From NCBI RefSeq assembly GCF_016464365.1, contig NZ_JADCUC010000004.1:62001-126000 (forward strand): 64,000 bases of DNA, in the 5' to 3' direction. The notes under the pieces were generated by a model that saw only the letters and a list, made by a program, of their open reading frames with translations, did not search any database and was not told where the DNA came from. Shown in pieces: positions 51,452 through 60,116 of the stretch. The position numbers and the translations under genes were made by a program. The stretch is from Sandaracinobacteroides hominis. GTDB taxonomy: Bacteria > Pseudomonadota > Alphaproteobacteria > Sphingomonadales > Sphingomonadaceae. Numbering within the stretch: the stretch's first letter is position 1; every line of letters begins with the position of its first letter.

Positions 51452-51753
51452 ATGGTGCAGTTCAGCCGTGTCGAGGATGTGCCGGAAATGACCGGCAGCC
51501 GCATGCCGACGCCTGCGATTCCACCGGCACGCGGGAGCTTTCGCCCGGGGATATGGTTGGTGCAGTGGCGGGCGACCCCATCGGCCACCGTTTCGAAAAC
51601 AACAGCCACGCCGATTGCGTCGTGCTGGCGATCGGCAACCGCTCCGAACAGGATGTCTGCACCTATCCGGAGATCGACATGAAGACGACGACCGGGCGCT
51701 ATGATCTGGCCAAGGCGATCTACCGGCGCCTCGACGGGAGTACCTACCAATGA
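51452..51753 (+). pseudogene. Cupin-domain protein remnant with internal deletion
   Basis: From ATG 51452 (behind GGGAGG) the frame gives a cupin-like N-terminus, MVQFSRVEDVPEMTGSRMPT, then turns to nonsense. In another frame the sequence reads as a normal cupin C-terminus: STGTRELSPGDMVGAVAGDP, IGHRFENNSHADCVVLAIGN, RSEQDVCTYPEIDMKTTTGR and so on to 51753. The middle of the barrel, which should carry the metal-binding HxH motif, is missing. A deletion of roughly 60 to 75 codons with loss of frame explains both parts. The stop overlaps the ATG of the next gene. Confidence 0.65.
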
Positions 51754-52775
51754 ACGACGAGATACTGTTTTCCAAGGCGGGCCGCATCGGTCTCGTCACC
51801 CTGAACCGGCCGCAGGCGCTGAACGCCCTCAATCGCGGCATGTGCGTGGCGCTGCACCGGCAGCTGATGGACTGGGCCATCGACGACGAGGTCGAGGCCG
51901 TGGTGGTGGAGGGCGCCGGCGACCGGGCCTTCTGCGCCGGCGGCGACGTTGTCGGCCTGCACGCCTCGGGGACGGCCGGCACGGCGGAGTGGGAAGGTTT
52001 CTTCCACGACGAATACCGGATGAACCAGGCCATCGCCCATTATCCCAAGCCCTACATCGCGCTGGTGGACGGCATCTCCATGGGCGGCGGCGTCGGCATC
52101 TCCGTGCACGCGCCCTATCGCGTCGCCACCGAGCGGACGATGTTCGCCATGCCGGAAACCGGCATCGGCCTCATCCCCGATGTCGGCGGCACCCATGCGC
52201 TCCCGCGCTTTCCCGGCGAGCTCGGCACCTGGGCCGGCCTCACGGGCGCCCGGGTGAAGGGCGGCGATTGCGTCGCCATCGGCTATTGCACCCACTTCGT
52301 TCCCGCCGCCGAGATTGCCGTGCTGAAGGAACGCCTCGCGCACAGCCACGAAAGCATCGCCGAAGTGCTGGCGACCTTCGACAGCGATCCCGGGCCGCTC
52401 ACCATCCCGACCCTGCGCGAAGGCATCGATTTCCACTTCGGCCACGACAGCGTCGAGGCGATCCTCGAATCGCTCGACGGCGGCGACGACTGGGCGCTGG
52501 CGCAGGCCGCCGCCATCCGCGCCGGCTCCCCCACCAGCTGCAAGCTTACCCTGCATGCGCTCCGGGAAGGCGAAGGCGCGCCGATCGAGGCCTGCCTGAA
52601 GCTTGAATATCGCATGGTTGGTGGCATCAAGAGCGGGCACGATTTCTTCGAAGGCGTACGTGCCCAGTTGATCGACAAGGACAAGTCGCCAAAATGGAAG
52701 CCGGCGTCGTTGCAAGACGTGGATATCGGCCCCTATCTCAGGGAGCCGGCCTGGGGAGACCTCGATTTCGATTGA
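51750..52775 (+). CDS. Enoyl-CoA hydratase/3-hydroxyisobutyryl-CoA hydrolase family
   Basis: A 341-residue crotonase-fold enzyme. The length and the C-terminal extension (GGIKSGHDFFEGVRAQLIDK) point to 3-hydroxyisobutyryl-CoA hydrolase of valine catabolism, not a plain enoyl-CoA hydratase. Crotonase motifs are GDRAFCAGGDVVGLHASG (oxyanion hole), GISMGGGVGISVHAPYRVA and PETGIGLIPDVGGTHALPR. The ATG overlaps the cupin remnant's stop. Products of valine breakdown enter as propionyl-CoA, which would feed the methylmalonyl-CoA mutase encoded at 31 kb. Confidence 0.88.
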   Translation: MNDEILFSKAGRIGLVTLNRPQALNALNRGMCVALHRQLMDWAIDDEVEAVVVEGAGDRAFCAGGDVVGLHASGTAGTAEWEGFFHDEYRMNQAIAHYPKPYIALVDGISMGGGVGISVHAPYRVATERTMFAMPETGIGLIPDVGGTHALPRFPGELGTWAGLTGARVKGGDCVAIGYCTHFVPAAEIAVLKERLAHSHESIAEVLATFDSDPGPLTIPTLREGIDFHFGHDSVEAILESLDGGDDWALAQAAAIRAGSPTSCKLTLHALREGEGAPIEACLKLEYRMVGGIKSGHDFFEGVRAQLIDKDKSPKWKPASLQDVDIGPYLREPAWGDLDFD

Positions 52776-52867
52776 GGCAGGTCATTCCATGATTTTGCCA
52801 CTCGCGCTGCCGTTTATCAGGCGTTAGGATTGTCCGAAATCCGGTAAACGCCCGGGGGGAGGGACTT

Positions 52868-53521
52868 GTGGGACTATCTGCGATGGCCGAAACGGCTGGC
52901 GCCGCCGCCGATCGCCGGTGTGCGGGGCTCGGCCGCGCGCACCTGATGCAGGCGGCCGGCGAGCTGATGACCGAGCGTGGCGGAATCGACGTTTCCATTC
53001 ACGACATCGCCCGGCGCAGCGGCACCAGCTTGGCGCTGATCAAATATCATTTCGGCCACAAGGACGGCCTGCTGCTGGCGCTTCTGGAAAAGATCATCGG
53101 CGATTCGGTCGGCCGCCTGGAGGGGCTGGTACGGCGCGACATGCCCCCCCGCGACAAGCTCAGGCTGCACATTCTCGGCGTGCTCAACGTCTATTGCACC
53201 TATCCCTATCTCAGCCGGCTGATGCACCATCTGCTGTCCACCAGCGACGAAGCGCGGCGGCGGATCTCCGTCAACATCGTGAAGCCGATGGTGGCAGCCC
53301 AGACCGCCATCCTGCAGGAGGGCGAGCGAACGGGCGCGTTCCGCCACATCAACCCGATGAGCTTCTACTTCCAGGTGATCGGCGCCTGCGACCATCTCTA
53401 CTACGGCCTCTATGCGATGAAATACGCCTTCGAACTCGAAGACGGCGGGCTGGCGCTGAAGCAGATCTATGGCGAGGAACTGGTGGAAAGCATCCTGAAC
53501 GGCATCGGAACAAAGCCCTGA
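52868..53521 (+). CDS. TetR-family transcriptional regulator
   Basis: A 217-residue TetR regulator. The helix-turn-helix reads IDVSIHDIARRSGTSLALIK, YHFGHKDGLLLALLEK; the C-terminal ligand domain contains INPMSFYFQVIGACDHLYYG, typical of the fatty-acid-type TetR group. GTG 52868 stands behind GGAGGG; an ATG five codons later is possible. A short dyad (GGATT-N6-AATCC) lies in the 90-base upstream gap and could be its operator. It is immediately upstream of a TonB receptor gene on the same strand. Confidence 0.9.
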   Translation: MGLSAMAETAGAAADRRCAGLGRAHLMQAAGELMTERGGIDVSIHDIARRSGTSLALIKYHFGHKDGLLLALLEKIIGDSVGRLEGLVRRDMPPRDKLRLHILGVLNVYCTYPYLSRLMHHLLSTSDEARRRISVNIVKPMVAAQTAILQEGERTGAFRHINPMSFYFQVIGACDHLYYGLYAMKYAFELEDGGLALKQIYGEELVESILNGIGTKP

Positions 53522-53651
53522 CGATCCGTTGGCATACCCTCTCGAATCAGCTGGGTTCGGGTTGCTTGCCCGCCCCTTACTGATCGGTTAGGAAGCCCCC
53601 ATAGGACTGCGCCGCACATTGGAAGATGGCGCGCCCGGGAGGAGTTACAAC

Positions 53652-55943
53652 TTGAACATTCGCTTCTGGCTTACCGCCAGTGTGGCCGCACTTGTGCCCG
53701 TCATGCCCGCACGCGCGCAGACCACCGAAACCTCCGGCGACGGCCTCGAGGACATCATCGTCACCGCCCAGCGCCGCAGCCAGGACCTGCGCGACGTGCC
53801 GATCTCGATCACCGCCGCCAATGCCGAAACGCTGGCCAACGCCCGGGTGGACAATGTCTCCAACATCCAGGCGATCAGCCCCTCGATCAGCTTCCGGGTG
53901 ACCAACATCGCCTCCTCGTCGGCCAACCTCATCATCCGGGGCCTCGGCACCACCGGCAACAGCCGCTCGTTCGAAGGCTCGGTCGGCGTCTTCATCGATG
54001 GCGTCTATCGCACCCGCGCCGCCGCCGCGCTCAACAACTTCCTCGACATCGACAATCTGCAGGTGCTGCGCGGCCCGCAGGGCACGCTGTTCGGCAAGAA
54101 CACCACGGCCGGCGCGCTGCTGCTCACCTCCGCTGCCCCCTCGCTCGATGGTCAGAGCGGGCTGCTGGACGTGACCGCCGGCAACTACCACACGGTGATC
54201 GCACGCGGTGCCGTCAACCTGCCGGTGAACGACAAGCTAGCCGTGCGTATCGCCGCCATGAGCTCGCTGCAGGATGGCTTCTACACCGATTCCACCAGCG
54301 GCCGGCCACTGAACAACAACTTCTCCTACGCCGCCAAGGGTCAGATCCTGTTCGAGCCGGTGGAAACCGTCTCCATCCGCCTCATCGCCGACTATTCCAA
54401 GAGCGAGGGCGACTGCTGCTATGCGACGTCCAACTATATCGACGGCCCGACGCAGCCGCTGATCAACGCGCTGACCCTCGCCAACGGCCGCAAGCTGCCC
54501 TCCACCAAGCTGGGTGATTTCGAAGCCACCCTCAGCACCAACGGCGACCAGGAGATCGAGGACTACGGCGGTACCCTGCTGGTCGATGTCGACGTCGGCG
54601 ACGACACCATCAAGTCCGTCACCGCGCTCCGCTGGTTCAAAGTCGGCCAGGTCGACATGGACGCCGAATTCTCCGGAGCCGACATCCTGATCCTCGATGA
54701 AACCTTCCGCAGCAAGTTCTTCTCGCAGGAACTGACCTTCAACGGCCACATCTCGTCGCTGAACACCGATTATGTGCTGGGCGCCTTCTTCTCTGACGAG
54801 CGCATAAACATGAGCCGCGACATCGATTGGGGCAAGCAGGCGCAGGTCTATTGGAACACGCTGCTGGCAGCGCAGGGCCTGCCGCCGGGCACCGGCAAGG
54901 CCGCAGCCGGCCTTGTCGCCGCCGAAGCCATGCGCGGCACGTCCAAGTCCTACGCCGGTTTCGCCCACGCCAACGCCGATCTCGGCGGCGGCTTCAGCCT
55001 GCTCGCCGGCATCCGCTATTCGGTCGAGGAAAAGACCGGCTCGTTCGACTATGATTATTACGATCCGTCGCCCAACGCGGTCTTCAGGGTGCTCGGTGTC
55101 TCACCCGGCCCGTCCTACGACGACAGCCGCACCTCCAAGGCGTTCAGCGGCACCTTCGGCGGCCAGTTCAAGCCGAACGACGACGTGATGCTCTATGCAA
55201 CCTACAACCGCGGCTTCAAGGCGGGCGGCGTCAACATGGACTCCAACGGCGCCGGCACGGTGCTCAACAACCCGGCTATCGTGCCCGGAGCCGTTCCGCT
55301 GGACCCCACCTACGATCCGGAAACGGTCAACGCCTATGAAATCGGCGCCAAGACCGAATATTGGGGCGGCCGCGCCCGCACCAACATCTCGTTCTTCTAC
55401 TATGACATCAGCAACATGCAGGTGGCCCAGTTCGTCGGCCTGCGCTTCACCGTGCTGAACGCCAAGTCGGCCAAGGATTACGGCGTCGAGATCGAGAACA
55501 CCTTCAAGCTCAGCGACGCGCTGATCCTTAACCTCGACGGCACCTGGATCCCCGAGGCGAAGATGGGCGAAGATGCCAACATCGATCCCGTCCTCTCCGG
55601 TCAACGCTTCCGCTTCGCGCCGAAGTTCCAGGGCAATGCCGCGATCAACCTCGACACGCCGCTCAACGACGACATGAACCTCGTCGGCCGGGTGCAGTAC
55701 CAGTATAGCGGGCCGCAATATATCAACACGGCCTCGCTCGCCCGCCGCGATGCCGTCGGCCTCGTCAACGCCAACCTCGGCATCCGCCTGCATTCGGGCG
55801 TGACGGCAGAAGTCTGGGCACAGAATCTCTTCGACGAGATCTACCCCTCGCAACTGTTCGCCACCCCGCTGCAGACCGGCGACCAGAACGCCTATCTGGC
55901 GCCGCCGCGCACCTTCGGCGTGCGTTTCCGCGCAACCTTCTGA
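53652..55943 (+). CDS. TonB-dependent receptor
   Basis: A 763-residue outer-membrane receptor. TTG 53652, behind GGGAGGAG, gives a good signal peptide (NIRFWLTASVAALVPVMPAR, cleaved after AQ) and the TonB box LEDIIVTAQRRSQDLRDVP. Plug motifs VLRGPQGTLFGKNTTAGALL follow, and the barrel ends GVRFRATF. It belongs to the large sphingomonad group with the DIIVTAQRR start. The ligand is unknown; the upstream TetR gene of the same strand may regulate it. Confidence 0.93.
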   Translation: MNIRFWLTASVAALVPVMPARAQTTETSGDGLEDIIVTAQRRSQDLRDVPISITAANAETLANARVDNVSNIQAISPSISFRVTNIASSSANLIIRGLGTTGNSRSFEGSVGVFIDGVYRTRAAAALNNFLDIDNLQVLRGPQGTLFGKNTTAGALLLTSAAPSLDGQSGLLDVTAGNYHTVIARGAVNLPVNDKLAVRIAAMSSLQDGFYTDSTSGRPLNNNFSYAAKGQILFEPVETVSIRLIADYSKSEGDCCYATSNYIDGPTQPLINALTLANGRKLPSTKLGDFEATLSTNGDQEIEDYGGTLLVDVDVGDDTIKSVTALRWFKVGQVDMDAEFSGADILILDETFRSKFFSQELTFNGHISSLNTDYVLGAFFSDERINMSRDIDWGKQAQVYWNTLLAAQGLPPGTGKAAAGLVAAEAMRGTSKSYAGFAHANADLGGGFSLLAGIRYSVEEKTGSFDYDYYDPSPNAVFRVLGVSPGPSYDDSRTSKAFSGTFGGQFKPNDDVMLYATYNRGFKAGGVNMDSNGAGTVLNNPAIVPGAVPLDPTYDPETVNAYEIGAKTEYWGGRARTNISFFYYDISNMQVAQFVGLRFTVLNAKSAKDYGVEIENTFKLSDALILNLDGTWIPEAKMGEDANIDPVLSGQRFRFAPKFQGNAAINLDTPLNDDMNLVGRVQYQYSGPQYINTASLARRDAVGLVNANLGIRLHSGVTAEVWAQNLFDEIYPSQLFATPLQTGDQNAYLAPPRTFGVRFRATF

Positions 55944-55951
55944 TGCGTTCC

Positions 55952-55978
55952 TCCGGGGAGAGTTCACCTCTCCCCGGA
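55952..55978 (+). terminator. Hairpin behind the TonB receptor gene
   Basis: TCCGGGGAGAG - TTCAC - CTCTCCCCGGA is a perfect 11-bp stem starting eight bases after the stop codon. There is no T-tract after it, so it may be an RNA-stabilising or rho-assisted 3' end. Confidence 0.55.
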
Positions 55979-56141
55979 ATGACCGGCCCGGCCACGCCCA
56001 TCCGCCGCGCGCCCGAAAAGGCGCCTTCCCTCCCCCGGAACAGGATCGGTGCGGCCGGGCCGCGCTACCAGGGCTGGTGATGTCAGGCTATCGGGCCGGC
56101 ACCTGCTCTCCGGGGTAGGGCAGGGCGAACCCGGCGATAGG

Positions 56142-57530
56142 CTAGTCTTCCTTGCGGTTTTCATACGGCGCGGTCACGCCCAGCGCCGGGAAAACAGCCT
56201 TCAGAAACCGCTCCTGATCCCAGGCGGAGCGATCCGGCTGAAAGCCCAGCCGCACGATCACCGTGCGGGTTTCGGGCACGATGGTCACATATTGCCCGGC
56301 ATAGCCCGCCAGCTCCAGCGTCCGCCCCTTCTGCCCGGGCACGCCACCGCGGAAACAGGTCTGGGTGGAATAGCGCCCGCCTGAAAGCGCCGTCGGCGTC
56401 GACATCCGCGCCACCCATTCGGCGGGAACCACCTGCCTGCCGTTGGCCATGCCACCGTCCGCCAGCATCAGCCCAAAGCGCGCCCAGTCCAGCGCGCCGG
56501 CAAAGACGAAGGTGGAGCCGATGAAATCGCCCCCGGCATCCTGCTCGAAGATGGCGGTTCGCATGCCCAGCGGGTTGAACAGCGCGTTGCGGGGGAAGGC
56601 ATCCCATTGCGCGTCGCTCAGGCCGGATTTCAACCGCGCTACCCGCATCAGGATGTTGGTGTCGCCGCTCGAATAATACCAGCGCGTGCCGGGCGGATCG
56701 CGCTGCGGCTTGCCCGCGGCAAACAGCGAGGCGGAGTTTTCCGCATAGAGCATCTGCGCCGGATCGCCGCCGGGGCCATAGTCCTCGTTGAAGCCAAGGC
56801 CGGATTCCATGTTCAGCAGATTGTCGATGCTGATGGCGCGGCGCGGGTCCTTCGGATCGACGGTCCATTCCGGCAGCAGACCGGTGTCGGCGACGGCAAG
56901 CTTCCCCTGCGCGGCAAGGATGCCGACCAGCGCCGAGGAAATCGTCTTCGCCATGGAGGCGGAATATTGCGGCGTGTTGGGGGTAAAGCCCCGCGCACTC
57001 ACCGAACGCACCAGCTCTCCATTGTGGATGATGACGATGGAGCGGGTGACCGGATCGACCGCCGGATTGCCATAGCTGCCGGTGCGAAAGGCGGCGGCGA
57101 TCGCAGCATCGAGCGCCGCCGGGTTGGCGATCTTTGGCGGCACGGGCGAAACCGTGTCGCCCGCCGGCCAGGGGCGCGGATCGATGGGCATGTTGGACGG
57201 CGTGCCAGGCCCTTCTCCGGGGCGGGCGACGGCACAGCCCAGCCCGGGGGTGTGGCCCGCCGTCATCGAGTTCATGCCCAGAGGCCCGGCGGAAACCTCG
57301 CCCGCTTCCCGGTCCACGCTCGCCTTGATCAGGCCCAGCCGGGAATCCAGCGACTTCCCGAGCTCAAAGGGCCGCACATCCTCTTCACTTCGCCCCTGCA
57401 CAAAGATGGCGGTGCACAGTGTCCGGGCGACAAGGCCGGAAGCGACCGGCAGGGCATCGACGGTTTCCTGAACCTTGCCGCACGAGGCAAGCGTGAGGAG
57501 AAGGGCGGCTGCGGGGATCAGGCTGCGCAT
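56142..57530 (-). CDS. Beta-lactamase-family serine hydrolase lipoprotein
   Basis: A 462-residue protein of the class C beta-lactamase/esterase/DD-peptidase family. MRSLIPAAALLLTLASC at 57530 is a lipoprotein signal with the lipobox LASC. The SxxK nucleophile motif is SASMAKTISSALVG and the YxN-equivalent is YYSSGDTN (YSS); the third motif is not obvious, near the C-terminus. It could be an esterase, 6-aminohexanoate-dimer-hydrolase-like enzyme or peptidase. Clinical beta-lactam resistance should not be inferred. ATG 57530 was preferred to the upstream frame extension because it yields the lipobox. Confidence 0.85.
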   Translation of the reverse strand: MRSLIPAAALLLTLASCGKVQETVDALPVASGLVARTLCTAIFVQGRSEEDVRPFELGKSLDSRLGLIKASVDREAGEVSAGPLGMNSMTAGHTPGLGCAVARPGEGPGTPSNMPIDPRPWPAGDTVSPVPPKIANPAALDAAIAAAFRTGSYGNPAVDPVTRSIVIIHNGELVRSVSARGFTPNTPQYSASMAKTISSALVGILAAQGKLAVADTGLLPEWTVDPKDPRRAISIDNLLNMESGLGFNEDYGPGGDPAQMLYAENSASLFAAGKPQRDPPGTRWYYSSGDTNILMRVARLKSGLSDAQWDAFPRNALFNPLGMRTAIFEQDAGGDFIGSTFVFAGALDWARFGLMLADGGMANGRQVVPAEWVARMSTPTALSGGRYSTQTCFRGGVPGQKGRTLELAGYAGQYVTIVPETRTVIVRLGFQPDRSAWDQERFLKAVFPALGVTAPYENRKED

Positions 57531-57655
57531 GGAGGCGGAACCTAGCGTTGCGACCAGGGCTTTGAAAGCCACCCGCAGTGCCGATATCGCGCCGCTCTTG
57601 CCATTTTGCGACAAAACGCCCATGTAGGGGATGCTGACGTCGGTTGAGACGAAGC

Positions 57656-57683
57656 TTGAGTGTCTGTTAGAGCCCGGTATTCC
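57656..57683 (+). promoter_or_regulatory. Candidate cspA promoter
   Basis: TTGAGT (57656-57661), a 16-base spacer and TATTCC (57678-57683) form a possible sigma-70-type promoter about 110 bases upstream of cspA. It would give a roughly 100-base leader, as is common for cold-shock mRNAs. No other promoter-like pair stood out in this 260-base divergent gap. Confidence 0.35.
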
Positions 57684-57791
57684 TTGCGAATAGAGTGGCT
57701 TTCCCTAGGTCGAAGTCTTCCTTTCATCGCTACCTCGCTCCCCCTGCAATTTGCGGGACGGAACTCATGTGTTCGCGGAAAGGACACCAAA

Positions 57792-57998
57792 ATGCTGACA
57801 GGTACTGTCAAATTCTTCAACGCCGACAAGGGCTATGGCTTCATCGCCGCCGAAGACGGTTCGGGTGACAGCTTCGTGCATATCACCGCTCTGGAAGCTG
57901 CGGGCTTGCAAACGCTCGATCGCGACCAACGCGTGACCTACGAGCTGGAACAGGATCGTCGCGGCAAGATGTCGGCCGTCAACGTGAAGCTCGCCTGA
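57792..57998 (+). CDS. cspA: Cold-shock protein
   Basis: A 68-residue cold-shock-domain protein binding single-stranded nucleic acids. The RNP-1 motif is [11 protein letters not shown] and RNP-2 is DSFVHITAL. The N-terminus [17 protein letters not shown] is typical. ATG 57792 is the only sensible start; the open frame upstream is leader. infA follows after four bases, so the two are probably transcribed together. Confidence 0.95.
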   Translation: MLTGTVKFFNADKGYGFIAAEDGSGDSFVHITALEAAGLQTLDRDQRVTYELEQDRRGKMSAVNVKLA

Positions 57999-58002
57999 GC
58001 CT

Positions 58003-58269
58003 GTGGCAAAGGAAGAGCTGCTCACGATGGATGGGCAGGTCGAGGAAATTCTTCCGGACGGACGCTTCTTCGTTCGTCTGGAGAATGACCATCGCATCAT
58101 TGCCTATACGGCCGGAAAGATGCGCAAGCATCGCATCCGGTCAGTGGTCGGGGATCGCGTCATTGTCGAAATGACGCCCTACGACCTTGAGAAAGGCCGC
58201 ATCATCTTCCGTGAAAAGACGGTGGGCGGCGGCGGCGGCGGACCTCGCAAGGGGCCATTCCGGCGCTGA
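58003..58269 (+). CDS. infA: Translation initiation factor IF-1
   Basis: An 88-residue IF-1 (OB fold) that binds the ribosomal A site during initiation. [20 protein letters not shown] (read from a GTG start) and [20 protein letters not shown], then [18 protein letters not shown], are family signatures. A glycine-rich, basic C-terminal tail ([16 protein letters not shown]) extends it past the usual 72 residues, as often in sphingomonads. It stands four bases behind cspA. Confidence 0.95.
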   Translation: MAKEELLTMDGQVEEILPDGRFFVRLENDHRIIAYTAGKMRKHRIRSVVGDRVIVEMTPYDLEKGRIIFREKTVGGGGGGPRKGPFRR

Positions 58270-58323
58270 ATACACATAACTTGAACAGAAGAGGCGCGCA
58301 CGAAACGCGCCCTTGGGAATGAC

Positions 58324-58452
58324 ATGCAAATTGAAATGAACCGTCCGGCCAAGGCCGGGCAACGCGCCGCCAATGCGGCGCGGCAAAACCGGGTGCAAGG
58401 CACCCTCAGCCGGCGCGAACTGCGCCGCATCGTCGCCGAAATGGTCGACTGA
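58324..58452 (+). CDS. Possible 42-residue basic protein downstream of infA
   Basis: A short frame encodes MQIEMNRPAKAGQRAANAAR followed by QNRVQGTLSRRELRRIVAEM and VD. The composition (basic, helical, ending with an ELRRIVAEM-type helix) is like small sphingomonad proteins of unknown function. GGGAATGAC lies just upstream of the ATG. It lies 54 bases after infA on the same strand and may be co-transcribed. Confidence 0.5.
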   Translation: MQIEMNRPAKAGQRAANAARQNRVQGTLSRRELRRIVAEMVD

Positions 58453-58501
58453 AAATCGCGATCGGGCTTCGAGGCGGGGCGGGTTCCAAACCCCGCACCC
58501 C

Positions 58502-60115
58502 TCAAGCCCGGCGCAACAAGCGCCCGAACAAGCTCCGATCCGCGAGAATCTCGTGCGCTGCGTTATACCCCGGCGCGCCGGTAACGCCGCCGCCGGGATG
58601 CGTGCCGGAGCCGCACATATAGAGCCCGTCGATCGGGCTGCGGTATTCGCCATATCCCAGGATCGGCCGCGCCGACCACAGCTGGTCCAGGCTCATGCGG
58701 CCGTGGAAGATGTCGCCGCCGATCAGGCCGAACTTGCGTTCAAGGTCGAGCGGCGAGTGGATCTGCCGGGCGATGATGCTGGACTTGAAGTTGGGCGCGT
58801 GCCGGGTCACGCAGTCGATGATATGGTCGGCGGCTTCCTCGCGGGCATCGTCCCAGCTGCGGCCATCCGGCAGCTCGGGGGCAAACTGCTGGCAGAACAG
58901 GCTGGCGATATGCATGCCTTCCGGCGCCAGCGACGAATCGACGGTCGTCGGCAGCTTCATCTCGACGATGGGCTGCTTCGACCAGCCGCCGATCTTCGCG
59001 TCGGTGAAGGCGCGGTCCATATAGTCCAGCGTCGGGGCGATGATGATCCCGCTGGTGTGGTGCTCGGCCTTTTCCTTGCCGGGCAGCACGGAGAAGTCGG
59101 GCAGTTCCGACAGCGCAAGGTTCATGCGGAAGGTGCCGGACCCGGTGCGGAAGGTGGCCATGCGCCGCACGAAGTCGGCGGGCAGGTCGCTCTCCTTCAC
59201 CAGCTTCCTGTAGAGAAGCGCAGGGCCCACGTTGGCGGCAACGATATCGGCGGCGATCTCCTCGCCGCCCACCAGCTTCACGCCCACGGCCTTGCCCCCG
59301 CTCACGAGCACCTCGGCGACAGGCGATTCCAGGCTGATTTCCACGCCGGCCAGTTCGCAGGCCTTCGCCATCGCCTGGGTGATGGCGCCCATGCCGCCCA
59401 CGCTATGGCCCCACATCCCCTTCTTGCCGTTCACTTCCCCGAACACATGGTGGAGGAGCACATAGGCGGAGCCCGGCGTATCGGGGCTGGCATAGTTGCC
59501 GACGACGGCGTCGAAGCCGAACGCCGCCTTCACGGCATCGCTTTCATACCAGCCGTCCAGGAAATCGCGCGCCGAGCGCACGAACAGGTCCAGCACATCG
59601 CGCTGCGCCTCGATATCCAGCCCCAGGATCGGCCGCCCCTGAGAGGCCGCGGCCAGCAGCGCGCGCACACCGCCACCTGCGTTCGGCGGCGTCTTCAGCG
59701 AAATCGCCCGCAGCACTTCGGCGACACCTTCCAGCGCTTCCTCATAGGCCGGGAAAGTCTCGGCGTCCTTCTTCGAGAAACGGGCAAACTCCGCCTGCGT
59801 CCGCGCCGTGCCGCCGCCCAGCTTCAGATAGTCGCCGTCCATCGGGAAGAAATTGGAGATGGTGCGCTCGATGATGCGGAAGCCATGGTCGGCCAGCTTC
59901 ATGTCGGCGATCACCTTCGGCCTCAGCAGGCTGACGGTATAGCTGGCGGTAGAGTTGCGGAATCCGGGGGCGAACTCCTCGGTCACGCAGGCGCCGCCGA
60001 TGATGTCGCGCGCTTCCAGCACCCGCACCTTCAGCCCGGCGCGCGCCAGATAAAAGGCGCAGACGAGGCCATTGTGCCCGCCGCCGAGGATTACGGCATC
60101 GTATTTTTTCGTCAT
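58502..60115 (-). CDS. FAD-dependent oxidoreductase (phytoene-desaturase/PYROXD2-like)
   Basis: A 537-residue flavoprotein. The dinucleotide-binding start YDAVILGGGHNGLVCAFYLA and the C-terminal GLYMCGSGTHPGGGVTGAPG match the phytoene-desaturase-like group that includes mammalian PYROXD2. Its substrate is unknown; carotenoid desaturation is less likely because no other carotenoid genes are near. ATG 60115 stands one base after the stop of the Rieske oxygenase gene, so the two are co-translated and probably act on the same pathway. A dyad-covered promoter upstream of the operon suggests TetR control. Confidence 0.87.
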   Translation of the reverse strand: MTKKYDAVILGGGHNGLVCAFYLARAGLKVRVLEARDIIGGACVTEEFAPGFRNSTASYTVSLLRPKVIADMKLADHGFRIIERTISNFFPMDGDYLKLGGGTARTQAEFARFSKKDAETFPAYEEALEGVAEVLRAISLKTPPNAGGGVRALLAAASQGRPILGLDIEAQRDVLDLFVRSARDFLDGWYESDAVKAAFGFDAVVGNYASPDTPGSAYVLLHHVFGEVNGKKGMWGHSVGGMGAITQAMAKACELAGVEISLESPVAEVLVSGGKAVGVKLVGGEEIAADIVAANVGPALLYRKLVKESDLPADFVRRMATFRTGSGTFRMNLALSELPDFSVLPGKEKAEHHTSGIIIAPTLDYMDRAFTDAKIGGWSKQPIVEMKLPTTVDSSLAPEGMHIASLFCQQFAPELPDGRSWDDAREEAADHIIDCVTRHAPNFKSSIIARQIHSPLDLERKFGLIGGDIFHGRMSLDQLWSARPILGYGEYRSPIDGLYMCGSGTHPGGGVTGAPGYNAAHEILADRSLFGRLLRRA

Positions 60116-60116
60116 G

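Noticed and set aside
52810-52866. Operator dyad for the TetR gene at 52868
   Set aside because: The GGATT-N6-AATCC symmetry is short and without a clear promoter; kept only as a remark in the gene entry.
56142-57530. A beta-lactam resistance gene
   Set aside because: It belongs to the broad class C/esterase family and is a lipoprotein with no clear KTG motif; nothing supports a resistance role.
58502-60115. Carotenoid phytoene desaturase (crtI)
   Set aside because: The sequence is nearer the PYROXD2-like group and no crt genes are adjacent; it is co-translated with a Rieske oxygenase.
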